A stretch of DNA of 64,000 nt from Arenibacter palladensis (GCF_900129275.1 NZ_FQUX01000011.1:91374-155373); one strand, 5' to 3'; shown: positions 8,118 to 17,415, numbered from the stretch's first letter. Translations and numbers: made by a program. The notes: generated by a model from the letters alone, not told the origin.

Positions 8118-9140
8118 GTGGAAAATAAAACAACCATACACGATATTGCAAAGGCCTTAAAGATAGATGCCTCTACGGTTTCCAGGGCATTGAACAATAG
8201 TCCAAGGGTAAGCCAAAAGACCAAGGACAGGATAATGGCCAAGGCAAACGAATTGGGATATCAACGCAATTTATTGGCTTCCAACCTTCGTAAAAGTGTA
8301 ACCAATACTATAGGGGTAATTGTGCCAAGGATATCCCGTCACTTTTTTTCATCAGTAATTTCTGGGATTGAAGAGACCGCCTATGACGCAGGCTATAACG
8401 TCATTATTTGCCAGTCCTTGGAACAATTGGATAGGGAGCGTAATATTGTAGAGACCCTTTTGGCAAACCGGGTGGACGGGGTATTGTTGTCGGTTTCCAT
8501 GGAAACGGATGAATACGGGCATTTGCTGAAAATGAAAAACAACGGTACCCCATTTTTATTTTTTGACAGGCATTGTGAGATAGAGGGTGTTAACAGTGTG
8601 CTGATCGACGATTTTCAGGGCGGGTTCGATGCCACGGAACATTTAATTTTAAATGGATGTAAAAATATTGGGCATTTTTCTGGGCCACAGGAATTGGCCA
8701 TTTACAGGAATAGGACCGCTGGCTACAGAAAAGCCTTGGAAAAACACAAAATTCCATATAGATCGGAACTGGTACTGCGTTCCAGCCTTATGGAAAATGA
8801 TGGGTCTGAAGGAGCCAAAACCTTACTTTCCTTGCCATACAAGGTAGATGGATTGTTTTCTGCCAATGATATTGCTGCCATAGGCGCTATGAAATATTTT
8901 AAGAATGAAGGAGTAAAAGTGCCGGAAAATATCGCAATTGTGGGGTTTAGTAACGAGCCTATTTCGGCGGTAATAGATCCTTCCTTGACCACGATAGATC
9001 AACCGGGTTTTCAAATTGGGCAAATAGCCACAACGTTATTGTTGGAAGAAATTGGCAACCCACCCAGTGCCAAAGCCAACATGGCAAAAACTACAATTCT
9101 TAAGTCGTCCTTAATTGAACGTGATTCCTCAAAAAAATGA
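8118..9140 (+). CDS. LacI family transcriptional regulator of uronate genes
   Basis: A 340-residue repressor of the LacI/GalR family. The N-terminal helix-turn-helix is TIHDIAKALKIDASTVSRAL followed by VSQKTKDRIMAKANELGY. A periplasmic-binding-protein-like effector domain follows, with NTIGVIVPRISRHFFSSVI, GVLLSV, VLIDDFQGGFDATEHLI, GLFSANDIAAIGAM and VGFSNEPISAVIDPSLTTIDQP. No ATG is available; the GTG at 8118 starts immediately before the DNA-binding domain and clears the -7 box at 8086-8093. Its stop overlaps the sequence leading into the GH88 gene, so the two are co-transcribed. It likely senses a uronate-derived intermediate and controls both arms through the palindrome at 8058-8075. Confidence 0.9.
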   Translation: MENKTTIHDIAKALKIDASTVSRALNNSPRVSQKTKDRIMAKANELGYQRNLLASNLRKSVTNTIGVIVPRISRHFFSSVISGIEETAYDAGYNVIICQSLEQLDRERNIVETLLANRVDGVLLSVSMETDEYGHLLKMKNNGTPFLFFDRHCEIEGVNSVLIDDFQGGFDATEHLILNGCKNIGHFSGPQELAIYRNRTAGYRKALEKHKIPYRSELVLRSSLMENDGSEGAKTLLSLPYKVDGLFSANDIAAIGAMKYFKNEGVKVPENIAIVGFSNEPISAVIDPSLTTIDQPGFQIGQIATTLLLEEIGNPPSAKANMAKTTILKSSLIERDSSKK

Positions 9141-9208
9141 TATTCAGAGCCTTTGGTGACATCTTTAATATGATTAATATTATTGCAAAAAATAAATCCA
9201 ATTATCCT

Positions 9209-10438
9209 ATGAAACTATTCTTCGTATCCCTGCTTATCTGTTTGGCAAGTTGCCAGAATTTGTCTAAAAAGAATAATATAAAAGAAGAAAGTAAGCTGAG
9301 CGCCAAGTTCTATTCTTTTGATCTTGACAAGGAAATTAAAAACTGTGAAGCCCAATTGAACCAGGCTGTGCCTAAACTTACGGATCTAACCAAACACCCG
9401 CGATTAATTGAAACCAACGAAACCGAATGGAAGGAAATTCCCAACGGGCGTTTGGTTTGGACCTCTGGATTTTATCCTGGAATCCTATGGTATATGTACA
9501 ATCTAAGCAAAGACGAAAAATGGAAGAAGGAGGCCATTAAAAGAACAGAGGTTTTTGAGGATTTTAAAACAATTACCGAACATCACGATATTGGGTTTAT
9601 GATGTTCCCGGCCTATGGCAATGGTTATATGTTGGGGGACAAAAAGGAGTATAAGGATATACTTCTCACTTCGGCCCAATCCTTGGCGAGTAGGTATAAC
9701 CCTAATGTAGGCACAATACGATCATGGTCCAATAAAATGCACCCACGGTGGGAACAGCATATTACCATAATAGACAATATGCTAAATTTGGAACTTTTGT
9801 TCTGGGCCGCTAAAAATGGAGGTAGTAAGGAATATTATGATATTGCCGTTAAACACGCTGAGACTACTATGGCAAATCATTATAGGCCAGATTACACCTC
9901 ATGGCATGTTATTGAATATGATTCCATATCCGGAAAAGTATTGAACAGACATACCAAACAAGGCTACGCAGATGATAGTAGATGGTCTCGCGGACAGGCT
10001 TGGGGAATATATGGGTACACTATGGTGTATAGGGAAACGGGAGATAAGAAATTCTTGGATTTTGCGGTAAAGATAACGGACAAGTATCTGGAACTACTAC
10101 CGGAAGACTATATTCCCCATTGGGATTTTGATGTTCCCAATAAAGAAATTGAGGAACGGGATGCCTCTGCCGCCGCGGTGGTGGCTTCGGGCCTATTGGA
10201 GCTCAGTACATTGGTGGAAGATAAAAACAAACAGGAACAATATTTTGATGCCGCCATGCGGATGTTGGAATCCTTGAGTTCCGATGCATATTCAGGAGTG
10301 GGGAAGGCCGATTCCTTTCTGTTGCATTCCACAGGAGCCAAATCCTTGGGACATGAAATTGACGTGGCCCTGATCTATGCCGAATACTATTATATAGAGT
10401 CCTTGGACCGACTAAAGAAAATGGAGCTGGCCAATTAA
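9209..10438 (+). CDS. GH88 unsaturated glucuronyl hydrolase lipoprotein
   Basis: About 409 residues with a lipoprotein signal peptide (MKLFFVSLLICLASC, lipobox LASC) and a glycoside hydrolase family 88 alpha6/alpha6 barrel. GH88 enzymes hydrate the 4,5-double bond of unsaturated uronic acids at the non-reducing end of lyase products, releasing 4-deoxy-5-keto-uronate. The two conserved acids are visible as D127 (HHDIGFMMFP) and D189 (ITIIDNMLNLEL). Other hallmarks are RLVWTSGFYPGILWYMYNLS, ADDSRWSRGQAWGIYGYTM, IPHWDFDVP and RDASAAAVVASGLLELS. An ATG at 9137 overlaps the regulator stop (ATGA), but the signal peptide begins at 9209. It supplies the substrate for KduI encoded across the divergent promoter. 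Confidence 0.93.
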   Translation: MKLFFVSLLICLASCQNLSKKNNIKEESKLSAKFYSFDLDKEIKNCEAQLNQAVPKLTDLTKHPRLIETNETEWKEIPNGRLVWTSGFYPGILWYMYNLSKDEKWKKEAIKRTEVFEDFKTITEHHDIGFMMFPAYGNGYMLGDKKEYKDILLTSAQSLASRYNPNVGTIRSWSNKMHPRWEQHITIIDNMLNLELLFWAAKNGGSKEYYDIAVKHAETTMANHYRPDYTSWHVIEYDSISGKVLNRHTKQGYADDSRWSRGQAWGIYGYTMVYRETGDKKFLDFAVKITDKYLELLPEDYIPHWDFDVPNKEIEERDASAAAVVASGLLELSTLVEDKNKQEQYFDAAMRMLESLSSDAYSGVGKADSFLLHSTGAKSLGHEIDVALIYAEYYYIESLDRLKKMELAN

Positions 10439-10450
10439 CTTTTATAAAAG

Positions 10451-10504
10451 AACCAAGGAAGGGAAGGGCGATAGGATATATATGTTCTTCCCTTTTCTTT
10501 TGGT
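10451..10504. terminator. Likely terminator between convergent GH88 and ypdA genes
   Basis: A stem AAGGGAAG (10459-10466) / CTTCCCTT (10487-10494) is extended by partly matching flanks and followed by T-rich sequence on the plus strand. Confidence 0.5.
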
Positions 10505-10537
10505 GCCGGGCTTGCTACTGCCAAAAGCTTAATGAAC

Positions 10538-11530
10538 CTACTTATCTTGATAGGAATTGACGGATTTGGTCTTCTTCACAATATGGTCCATAATCATTGG
10601 GGCATGGACCCTAGAGTTTTCTATAAACCATTTGTGGGTTTCCATTCCTCCGCAAATTACTCCGGCCAGATATAGATTATCAATATTGGTCTCCATGGTT
10701 TGGGGATCGTACCAGGGAAGTCTTTTCTCGTCATCGGACAATTGGATTCCTATTTTTTCCAAGAAACCAAAATTGGGCATGTATCCGGTCAGTGCCAGAA
10801 CATAATCGTTTTCGAGGGCAACTGTTCCGTTGGGGGAATTCAGGATAATTTCATCTTCCTTAATTTCCTTTACCGTGCTATTGTAGTAGACTTTTATACT
10901 GCCTTCTTCAATTCTATTGATGATATCGGGCCTTACCCAATATTTTACACGTTGGCCTACTTCCGGTCCCCTAATGATCAAGGATACATCTGCCCCTTTT
11001 CTATAGCATTCCAGGGCTGCATCTATGGCCGAATTACTGGCCCCAATGACCGCTACTTTCTGGCTGGAATAAAAATGGGGGTCCTTGTAGTAATGGGATA
11101 CCTTTTCCAAATCTTCCCCGGGTACATTAATTCTGTTCGGAATATCGTAGAAGCCCGTGGCAAGGATCACATTGGTGGCGTTATAGGTATTCTTGTCGGA
11201 GACAATATTAAAGAGGCCATCTATTTTTTTGATTGAATTTACCTTTTCAAAAAGTGCAATGTTCAGATGATTGGAGGTCACTATCCGTCTGTAGTATTCC
11301 AGCGCCTCATTTCTTTTGGGTTTCGCCTCTATGCTAATAAAAGGAATTTCATCGATTTCCAGTTTTTCTGAAGATGAAAAGAACTGCATGTTCAGGGGAT
11401 AATTATATAGGGAATTAACAATACATCCCTTTTCAAGAATTATATAGGACAATCCCTTTTTCTTGGCTTCCAAGCCACAGGCAATGCCAATGGGCCCGCC
11501 TCCAACTATAACTACGTCCCAAATCTTCAT
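10538..11530 (-). CDS. ypdA: YpdA-type FAD/NAD(P) oxidoreductase (bacillithiol disulfide reductase family)
   Basis: A 330-residue flavoprotein with two Rossmann nucleotide sites: the FAD loop GGGPIGIACG near residue 10 and the NAD(P)H loop GASNSAIDAALE in the middle. YNYPLNMQFFSSSEKLEI, the ATGFYDIP segment and YLAGVICGG near the end are typical of YpdA. In Firmicutes YpdA reduces bacillithiol disulfide; many Bacteroidota encode homologues, so it probably maintains a low-molecular-weight thiol pool. A redox-active CxxC as in thioredoxin reductase is absent, as expected for YpdA. Its start overlaps the stop of rpe by one base, so the two are transcribed together. The thiol substrate is inferred. 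Confidence 0.85.
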   Translation of the reverse strand: MKIWDVVIVGGGPIGIACGLEAKKKGLSYIILEKGCIVNSLYNYPLNMQFFSSSEKLEIDEIPFISIEAKPKRNEALEYYRRIVTSNHLNIALFEKVNSIKKIDGLFNIVSDKNTYNATNVILATGFYDIPNRINVPGEDLEKVSHYYKDPHFYSSQKVAVIGASNSAIDAALECYRKGADVSLIIRGPEVGQRVKYWVRPDIINRIEEGSIKVYYNSTVKEIKEDEIILNSPNGTVALENDYVLALTGYMPNFGFLEKIGIQLSDDEKRLPWYDPQTMETNIDNLYLAGVICGGMETHKWFIENSRVHAPMIMDHIVKKTKSVNSYQDK

Positions 11531-12189
11531 TATCCAACTATTTTTTTGAGTTCGTGAATAGTTTGCACAGGATCCTTACTTCTAAAAATAAAACTTCCAG
11601 CAACCAACACATCTGCTCCCGCATCTATTAATTCCTTGGCATTTTCAGAGGTAACACCGCCATCGACCTCAATTAGGGTATGGGCACTTTTTCTTTGTAT
11701 AAGTTCCTTTAGGGCCTTAATCTTATCGTAAGTGTTTTCAATAAATGATTGTCCCCCAAAACCTGGATTTACACTCATGATACAGACTAGGTCGATATCA
11801 TTTATAACATCCTCCAATAAGCTAATGTTGGTATGCGGGTTTAATGCCACGCCTGCTGCCATTCCCTCGGCTTTAATGGCCTGTAGGGTACGATGTAGAT
11901 GTGGACAGGCTTCATAATGGACGGTTAGGTTATTGGCGCCCAATTCTGCAAAGGTCTTAATATATCGATCCGGATCCACGATCATGAGATGAACGTCCAA
12001 TGTTTTGGTGGCATGGGCCGCAATTGCCTTTAGGACCGGCATTCCAAAAGAGATGTTCGGCACAAAAACACCATCCATAATATCTATGTGATGCCAATCG
12101 GCCTCACTGTGGTTTACCATTTCAATATCTCGCTGAAGGTTGGCAAAATCTGCTGCCAAGAGGGAAGGGGCAATAATCTTTTTGTCCAT
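11530..12189 (-). CDS. rpe: Ribulose-phosphate 3-epimerase
   Basis: A 219-residue TIM-barrel enzyme of the pentose phosphate pathway, interconverting ribulose 5-phosphate and xylulose 5-phosphate. Family motifs run in order: APSLLAADFANL, WHHIDIMDGVFVPNISFG with metal-ligand His and catalytic Asp, LDVHLMI, NPHT, VNPGFGGQSF, EVDGGV and the phosphate site AGADVLVAGSFIF. Length and motif spacing are normal. It is the first gene of a two-gene unit with ypdA, with a TAnnTTTG box 24 bp upstream of the ATG. Confidence 0.95.
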   Translation of the reverse strand: MDKKIIAPSLLAADFANLQRDIEMVNHSEADWHHIDIMDGVFVPNISFGMPVLKAIAAHATKTLDVHLMIVDPDRYIKTFAELGANNLTVHYEACPHLHRTLQAIKAEGMAAGVALNPHTNISLLEDVINDIDLVCIMSVNPGFGGQSFIENTYDKIKALKELIQRKSAHTLIEVDGGVTSENAKELIDAGADVLVAGSFIFRSKDPVQTIHELKKIVG

Positions 12190-12212
12190 TACTTTTATTG
12201 AAATTATTTCTA

Positions 12213-12220
12213 CAAAGGTA
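12213..12220 (-). promoter_or_regulatory. Predicted -7 box for rpe
   Basis: Reads TACCTTTG on the minus strand, an exact TAnnTTTG match 24 bases before the rpe ATG. No clear -33 TTG is seen. Confidence 0.6.
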
Positions 12221-12300
12221 GTGAATTGATATGGTTTAAGGGAAAGGGGGCAGGCGTTAATATATTATGGGGCACCTTAAATCTTAAGGTTTAATGGGTA

Positions 12301-13536
12301 TTAATACCAGCGCTTTTTTTTCTTTTTGGAGGCTACGGACTTCCTGCCTTTTTTATGTTTGCTGCCTTGCTTTTTATGTACTTGCGGTTTGGCCTTGGGG
12401 TCCAAGGGGTACGGATGGTCCTCAACAACTTGGATGTGTTTTTGCATCAGTTTTTGAATTGTGGACAAATATCCTTTTTCATCGGCAGAACAAAAGGCAT
12501 AGGATGTTCCCGTGTTTCCCGCTCTTCCAGTTCTTCCTATGCGGTGTACATAGGTTTCCGGTATATTGGGCAGGTCAAAGTTGATAACGGCGTCCAGCTC
12601 GTCTATATCCAATCCACGGGCGGCGACATCCGTGGCTACAAGGATGTTCGTTACTCCCTGTTTGAATTTCCCTAGGGCTGCTTGACGTTCGTCCTGCGAC
12701 TTGTCTCCGTGTAGGCTGTCTACCTTAAAGTTATTGTTGCGGAGTGTTTTTTCCAATTTGTCCACCCCGTATTTTGTACGCCTAAAAATTAGGATATTAC
12801 CTTTTATGGTATTTCTAAGCAGATAAAGGCAGAGTTCTATTTTATTGGGCTTTGGCGTGTAATACAATAACTGATTTACAGTAGCCGCTGCCGAAGATGT
12901 TGGGGTAACGGCTACCTTCTTGGGGTCCTTTAAAATGGTATCGGCCAATTGCACTACTTTAAAGGGCATAGTGGCCGAAAATAGGAGGGTCTGCTTTTCA
13001 TTTGGGCAAAGGCGCTCTATTTTTTTAACGTCGTCTATAAATCCCATATCCAACATAAGATCGGCCTCATCCAGCACTAAAGTTTCCACATAGTCCAAAT
13101 TTACCACATCCTGTTTGTGAAGGTCCAATAACCTGCCTGGTGTGGCCACCAAGATATCCACTCCCTTTTTTAGGATGGCTATTTGTGGCTCTATCTTTGT
13201 TCCTCCATAAATAACGGCCGAGGTTAAATGGGTGTACTTGCCGTAATCCAAAAAACTCTCATGAATCTGCGATGCCAGTTCCCGGGTGGGACTAATAATC
13301 AATGCCTTAATTTTTCTACCTTTTTCCGAAGTTTCCTGCTTATCAAATAGGAGCTGCAGTATGGGGAGGGCAAAAGCGGCCGTTTTTCCTGTCCCTGTTT
13401 CGGCAGAAGCTATTATGTCATTTTTCTGTAAAACTAAAGGGATGGCAATTTCCTGAATGGCAGTTGGGTCGTCATAGTTTTTTTCTGCCACTGCTCTCAA
13501 AAGATGTTTATTTAGCTTTAATTCTTTAAAATTCAT
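12301..13536 (-). CDS. DEAD-box RNA helicase, RhlE-like
   Basis: An ATP-dependent RNA helicase of about 411 residues. Motifs in order: Q-motif region (YDDPTAIQEIAIP), Walker A AETGTGKTAAFALP, PTRELASQI, GTKIEPQI, TPGRLLDL, DEAD, SAT, RRTKYGVDKL, DVAARGLDI and HRIGRTGRAG. A lysine-rich tail (KKQGSKHKKGRKSVASKKKK) probably gives non-specific RNA affinity. Such helicases remodel rRNA or mRNA and are often cold-induced. The start at 13536 (MNFKELKLN) is preferred because the upstream in-frame ATG at 13566 coincides with the predicted -7 box. Monocistronic. Confidence 0.92.
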   Translation of the reverse strand: MNFKELKLNKHLLRAVAEKNYDDPTAIQEIAIPLVLQKNDIIASAETGTGKTAAFALPILQLLFDKQETSEKGRKIKALIISPTRELASQIHESFLDYGKYTHLTSAVIYGGTKIEPQIAILKKGVDILVATPGRLLDLHKQDVVNLDYVETLVLDEADLMLDMGFIDDVKKIERLCPNEKQTLLFSATMPFKVVQLADTILKDPKKVAVTPTSSAAATVNQLLYYTPKPNKIELCLYLLRNTIKGNILIFRRTKYGVDKLEKTLRNNNFKVDSLHGDKSQDERQAALGKFKQGVTNILVATDVAARGLDIDELDAVINFDLPNIPETYVHRIGRTGRAGNTGTSYAFCSADEKGYLSTIQKLMQKHIQVVEDHPYPLDPKAKPQVHKKQGSKHKKGRKSVASKKKKKRWY

Positions 13537-13565
13537 ATAGATGCCTTTTTTGCCGGAAATTTTCA

Positions 13566-13573
13566 CAAAGGTA
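13566..13573 (-). promoter_or_regulatory. Predicted -7 box for the DEAD-box helicase
   Basis: Reads TACCTTTG on the minus strand. Its position rules out the in-frame ATG at 13566 and leaves a leader of about 20 bases before 13536. Confidence 0.6.
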
Positions 13574-14007
13574 CGGTAAATTCAGGCGCAACCTGAGGTG
13601 TATTGTTTTCTATTGGTTAGCTGTGGCTAAGTGCAGTGGATCAATTTACTGATATTGATATTTCTAAAGGCTTTTTTAATCATTTAATTCACAATTGGCT
13701 AAACCTTAACGGGTAAAATGTTATTGCAAAACGGTTATTTCTTAAATTAGGGTTGCTTAATATTTATCCATTGCTAAACTTGAGCATTGGAATGTAATTT
13801 AAGAAGGTCTTCCAACCACTTCTATAGGTTGGTTTGGATAAAAACGGTTCTTCCCCCGATAGTATATTTTATTTGGTTGCGATTATATAAGGAAAGCAAG
13901 GATACGGAATGGAATTTAATTCCTTGGTAGCGGGTGCTTACTAAATGCCATGGTATTTTTTTCATTTTAACTCCAATAGTATCAATTAATCTAAAATGTT
14001 ACGTATT
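13574..14007. other. Divergent intergenic region, no gene seen
   Basis: AT-rich spacer between the helicase and NmrA-like genes. It holds one small hairpin, CCAACC/GGTTGG at 13812-13832. No convincing TAnnTTTG box faces the NmrA gene and no small gene is supported. Confidence 0.5.
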
Positions 14008-14982
14008 ATGGAAAATAAGAGAATTATTGCTGTAGTGGGGGCTACCGGCGCTCAAGGTGGCGGGTTGGTACGCTCAATTTTAAATGATGGCAAAAAGGAA
14101 TTTGCAGTTAGGGCAATCACCCGGGATGTAAATTCCAAAAAGGCCAAAGAACTAAAACAATTGGGGGCCGAAGTGGTACAGGCCAATTTGGACGATAAGG
14201 ACAGTATAGTCAAAGCTTTTAAGGGCGCCTATGGGGCATATTGTGTGACTTTCTTTTGGGATCATTTCTCACCGGAAAGAGAGATGGAGCAGGCAAAAAA
14301 CATGGCTATGGCTGCCAAGGAAGCAGGGGTGCAACACGTAATTTGGTCCACGCTTGAAGATACCCGTAAATGGGTTCCTTTAACGGACAAACGTATGCCC
14401 ACCCTAATGGGGAACTACAAGGTACCCCATTTTGATGGCAAGGGTGCTTCCAATGTCTATTTTGAAAAAAGTAGTGTGCCATATACCTTATTGCTAACTT
14501 CATTCTATTGGGACAATTTTATTTATTTTGGTTCTGGACCTACACGTGGAATGGACGGAAAATTGAGAATTACAATGCCCATTGGCAGTGCCAAGCTTCC
14601 GGGAATAGCCGCAGAGGATATTGGTAAATCTGCTTTGGGAATTTTTAAGGCCGGTAAAAAGTATCAAAATAAAACGGTAGGGATATCGGGCGAACATCTT
14701 ACCGGAAAACAAATGGCGGCGGCCTTTACCAAGACTTTTGGGGTTGATATAGGATACAATGCTATTCCAGCGAGTGAGTATCGCAAATTGGATTTTCCCG
14801 GAGCTGAAGATCTGGGGAATATGTTCCAATTTAATAACGAATTCGATGATGATTTTTGCAAGGCCCGTGATGTGAAATTCACCAAAGAATTAAATCCACA
14901 ATTAATGAATTTAGAGACTTGGTTATCCAAGAATAAAGGGAAATTGGAGCCTATCATAAGTGGGGAAGCCGCCACTGCTTAG
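14008..14982 (+). CDS. NmrA-like NAD(P)-binding protein
   Basis: A 324-residue Rossmann protein of the NmrA/HSCARG group of atypical short-chain dehydrogenases. The nucleotide loop is VVGATGAQGGG near residue 10, and AITRDVNSKKAKELKQLGAEVVQANLDD follows as in NmrA-like sensors. YGAYCVTFFWDH, AAKEAGVQHVIWSTLED, VPHFDGKG and YTLLLTSFYWDNFIYFG are further family marks. The classical catalytic Tyr-x-x-x-Lys is not evident, so it may bind NADP as a redox sensor rather than catalyse a reaction. I start at the second ATG, next to the first beta strand; an in-frame ATG at 13996 adds four residues. Confidence 0.85.
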   Translation: MENKRIIAVVGATGAQGGGLVRSILNDGKKEFAVRAITRDVNSKKAKELKQLGAEVVQANLDDKDSIVKAFKGAYGAYCVTFFWDHFSPEREMEQAKNMAMAAKEAGVQHVIWSTLEDTRKWVPLTDKRMPTLMGNYKVPHFDGKGASNVYFEKSSVPYTLLLTSFYWDNFIYFGSGPTRGMDGKLRITMPIGSAKLPGIAAEDIGKSALGIFKAGKKYQNKTVGISGEHLTGKQMAAAFTKTFGVDIGYNAIPASEYRKLDFPGAEDLGNMFQFNNEFDDDFCKARDVKFTKELNPQLMNLETWLSKNKGKLEPIISGEAATA

Positions 14983-15012
14983 TAGGGTTTGGCTATGGTT
15001 TACGGAAAAACA

Positions 15013-15044
15013 AGAAGAAGCATTGATTTGTCAATGCTTCTTCT
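15013..15044. terminator. Bidirectional terminator hairpin
   Basis: A perfect 14-bp stem (15013-15026 with 15031-15044) closes a TTTG loop between the convergent NmrA-like and radical SAM genes. The plus-strand A-run before it makes it better suited to minus-strand transcripts. Confidence 0.65.
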
Positions 15045-15213
15045 GTTGTACGCCTTCCCATTTAGGCTGAATACGGTTAAATAGTCCAAGGAGTCAGGCC
15101 AATTCTTGATGAGGATATTAAATCTCAATAGATTGGTATTGTGTTCTAATTGGGGCCGCTTTTGGTATGTTTTCGTCTGCCTTTGAAAGGGATTTGTCTG
15201 TAATGATTTGAAT

Positions 15214-17415
15214 TCAAAGGGTAAGTAGTCCGTGGCTCTTTAAAGTTTGTATTGGTTTGGAATACCAGAACAGTTCAAAATTGTCAAACTGCGATTCAAA
15301 GTCGGTTTTAAGCTGGCCAAAAGTGTGGAATTTTTCATGTGCGGCCAACATATTGGCCAAGGTGTTCCTTAGCCATTCCCCTTGTTCCTTATCTACGGTA
15401 ATGCTTATGGAGCTCGACTTGTCATGAAATGTCATTTTTAGCAATTTCCAGCTATGCCCTTTTTTGGATTTTGTAATGGTCTCCACTATGGGCATATTTC
15501 CCAACCACACTATTTTGGCATTGGCTTTGGTGTTAAGTACGGGCACTTCTGCAATGGCATTTTCTATAAAATTGGGGGCTATAGTGGTTTTGGGGATTTT
15601 AAAATCGAACCATTGTTGCAAGGTATGGTCAAAACATATGCCGTGCATAAAATTGAAAAGCGATTTCTTTAACCCAAAACTGAATTTTTCGTGATCTATG
15701 CCGGTGGTATCCGTAAATTGGATGTCGTTATTGGCAAAAGTTATGGGCTGATAGTCTGGAATGATATGGTAATCTTCTGGATTGAGCCCTACCGGACTAT
15801 GGGCGGTAAGGGCAAATTGATGCCAAAAACCGGATTGTAGTATTCCTAATTGGAACATTTGACGTACCATTTCCAAACTGTCAACGGTCTCTTGAATGGT
15901 TTGGGTAGGGTAGCCGTACATAAGATAGCAATGAACCATAATCCCGGCTTCCGTAAAATTACGGTTAACTCTGGCTACCTGCTCCACCGTAACCCCTTTT
16001 TGGATCAATGCCAACAAGCGGTCCGAGGCCACTTCCAGGCCCCCGGAAACGGCTATACAGCCCGATGCCTTTAATAATTTGCAGAGATCGCGGCCAAAGC
16101 TCTTTTCAAACCTAATATTGGTCCACCAGCTAACGCTTAATTTTCGGTTTAGAATTTCCAACGCCAATGCCCTCATAAGGGCTGGGGGTGCAGCTTCATC
16201 CACAAAATGAAATCCACTTTCACCGGTTTGTGCAATGAGTTCTTCCATACGGTCTACCAACAGTTTGGCAGCGATGGGCTCATAGATTTTTATGTAGTCC
16301 AAGGAGATATCGCAAAAGGTGCACTTGCCCCAATAGCAACCATGTGCCATGGTTAGTTTGTTCCAGCGGCCATCGCTCCAAAGGCTGTGCATGGGGTTGG
16401 CGATTTCTATTACGGAGATGTACTTGTTTAGTAAAAGATCGGAATAGTCCGGGGTACCTACCTCACTTTGTTTGTAATCTGTTCTTGAGGAAAGATTATT
16501 GTAATTTACCGCATCATCCTTTAATAAGAAGGTTCTTTTTAAAGGGACAATACTTTCGGTGGTTTGGGGTTCCAGACAATGGGCCGTTAACAGTTCCAAG
16601 GGCAGTTCCCCGTCATCCAGGGTAATATAATCAAAGAAATCAAAAACCCTTTTATCCGTGAGTGACCTGAGTTCAGTATTGGGAAATCCCCCGCCCATGC
16701 TTACTTTAATTTTTGGATAGTTTTGTTTTACAAATTGGGCACATCTAAACGCACTATACAAATTGCCGGGGAAGGGAACGGAAAAACATACCAACTTGGG
16801 TTTAACAGTATCGATTCTATCGGCTAAAATGTCGAGGGTCAATTGGTCTATGTAGGTGATGCCACTTTGCAAATGTCCATAGAGTTCATCAAAGGAATTG
16901 GCGCTTCTCCCCAATCGTTCCGCATATCGACTAAAGCCAAAATTTTCATCAACACATTCTACTATAAAATCGGATAGGTCTTCCAGGTATAAGGTGCCCA
17001 GGTGTTTCGCCCTATCCTGATGCCCCATACTGCCAAAGGCCCATTCCAAATCGTCCAATTGATCAAATCTCCCCGCTTGGGGCAAAAAGTTTGGGGTGCA
17101 TATTTGCCTGGCGAAGGTGGCATTATGGCCCTGTAAAAAGGAAACAACGGAATCTATAGTCTTTACATAATCTTGTTGTAAAGTGTTTATTCTATGGCAG
17201 TTGTCCGATTTTATGGAATTCTTGGCCTGGGCATGACCAAAAATATTCCGAAGTCCGTCTTTGGAGAAAATTTTTAATATAACCTCAATACCCAGGTCCA
17301 TTTGGAAAGTACTTATGCCTTTGGTATTTAGAAAGCCCTTTAAGTATGCCGTTGCCGGATAAGGGGTGTTCAGTTGGGTAAAGGGAGGTGTTATTAAAAG
17401 GAGGTCTTTGGCCAT
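15214..17415 (-). CDS. Large radical SAM protein with cobalamin-binding-like N-terminal domain
   Basis: A 733-residue protein. The N-terminal half (LLLITPPFTQLNTPYPATAYLKGFL, then PKLVCFSVPFPGNLYSAFRCAQFVK and KVSMGGGFPN) resembles the cobalamin-binding fold of B12-radical SAM enzymes, but I see no DxHxxG ligand motif. The radical SAM core starts at HGCYWGKCTFCD, with cysteines at 360, 365 and 368, a CX4CX2C spacing rather than CX3CX2C. FHFVDEAAPPALMRALALEIL, SGGLEVASDRLLALIQKGVTVEQV and CYLMYGYPTQTIQETVDSLEMV follow. The reaction is unknown. The start at 17415 sits 23 bp after a TAnnTTTG box; an upstream ATG at 17490 lies beyond it. Confidence 0.85.
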   Translation of the reverse strand: MAKDLLLITPPFTQLNTPYPATAYLKGFLNTKGISTFQMDLGIEVILKIFSKDGLRNIFGHAQAKNSIKSDNCHRINTLQQDYVKTIDSVVSFLQGHNATFARQICTPNFLPQAGRFDQLDDLEWAFGSMGHQDRAKHLGTLYLEDLSDFIVECVDENFGFSRYAERLGRSANSFDELYGHLQSGITYIDQLTLDILADRIDTVKPKLVCFSVPFPGNLYSAFRCAQFVKQNYPKIKVSMGGGFPNTELRSLTDKRVFDFFDYITLDDGELPLELLTAHCLEPQTTESIVPLKRTFLLKDDAVNYNNLSSRTDYKQSEVGTPDYSDLLLNKYISVIEIANPMHSLWSDGRWNKLTMAHGCYWGKCTFCDISLDYIKIYEPIAAKLLVDRMEELIAQTGESGFHFVDEAAPPALMRALALEILNRKLSVSWWTNIRFEKSFGRDLCKLLKASGCIAVSGGLEVASDRLLALIQKGVTVEQVARVNRNFTEAGIMVHCYLMYGYPTQTIQETVDSLEMVRQMFQLGILQSGFWHQFALTAHSPVGLNPEDYHIIPDYQPITFANNDIQFTDTTGIDHEKFSFGLKKSLFNFMHGICFDHTLQQWFDFKIPKTTIAPNFIENAIAEVPVLNTKANAKIVWLGNMPIVETITKSKKGHSWKLLKMTFHDKSSSISITVDKEQGEWLRNTLANMLAAHEKFHTFGQLKTDFESQFDNFELFWYSKPIQTLKSHGLLTL

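Noticed and set aside
8091..8120. TTG start for the LacI-type regulator at 8091
   Set aside because: It overlaps the -7 box TATCTTTG; GTG at 8118 begins right at the DNA-binding domain.
12274..12290. ACCTTAA/TTAAGGT hairpin as helicase terminator
   Set aside because: Lacks a T-run on the transcribed side, so I did not call it.
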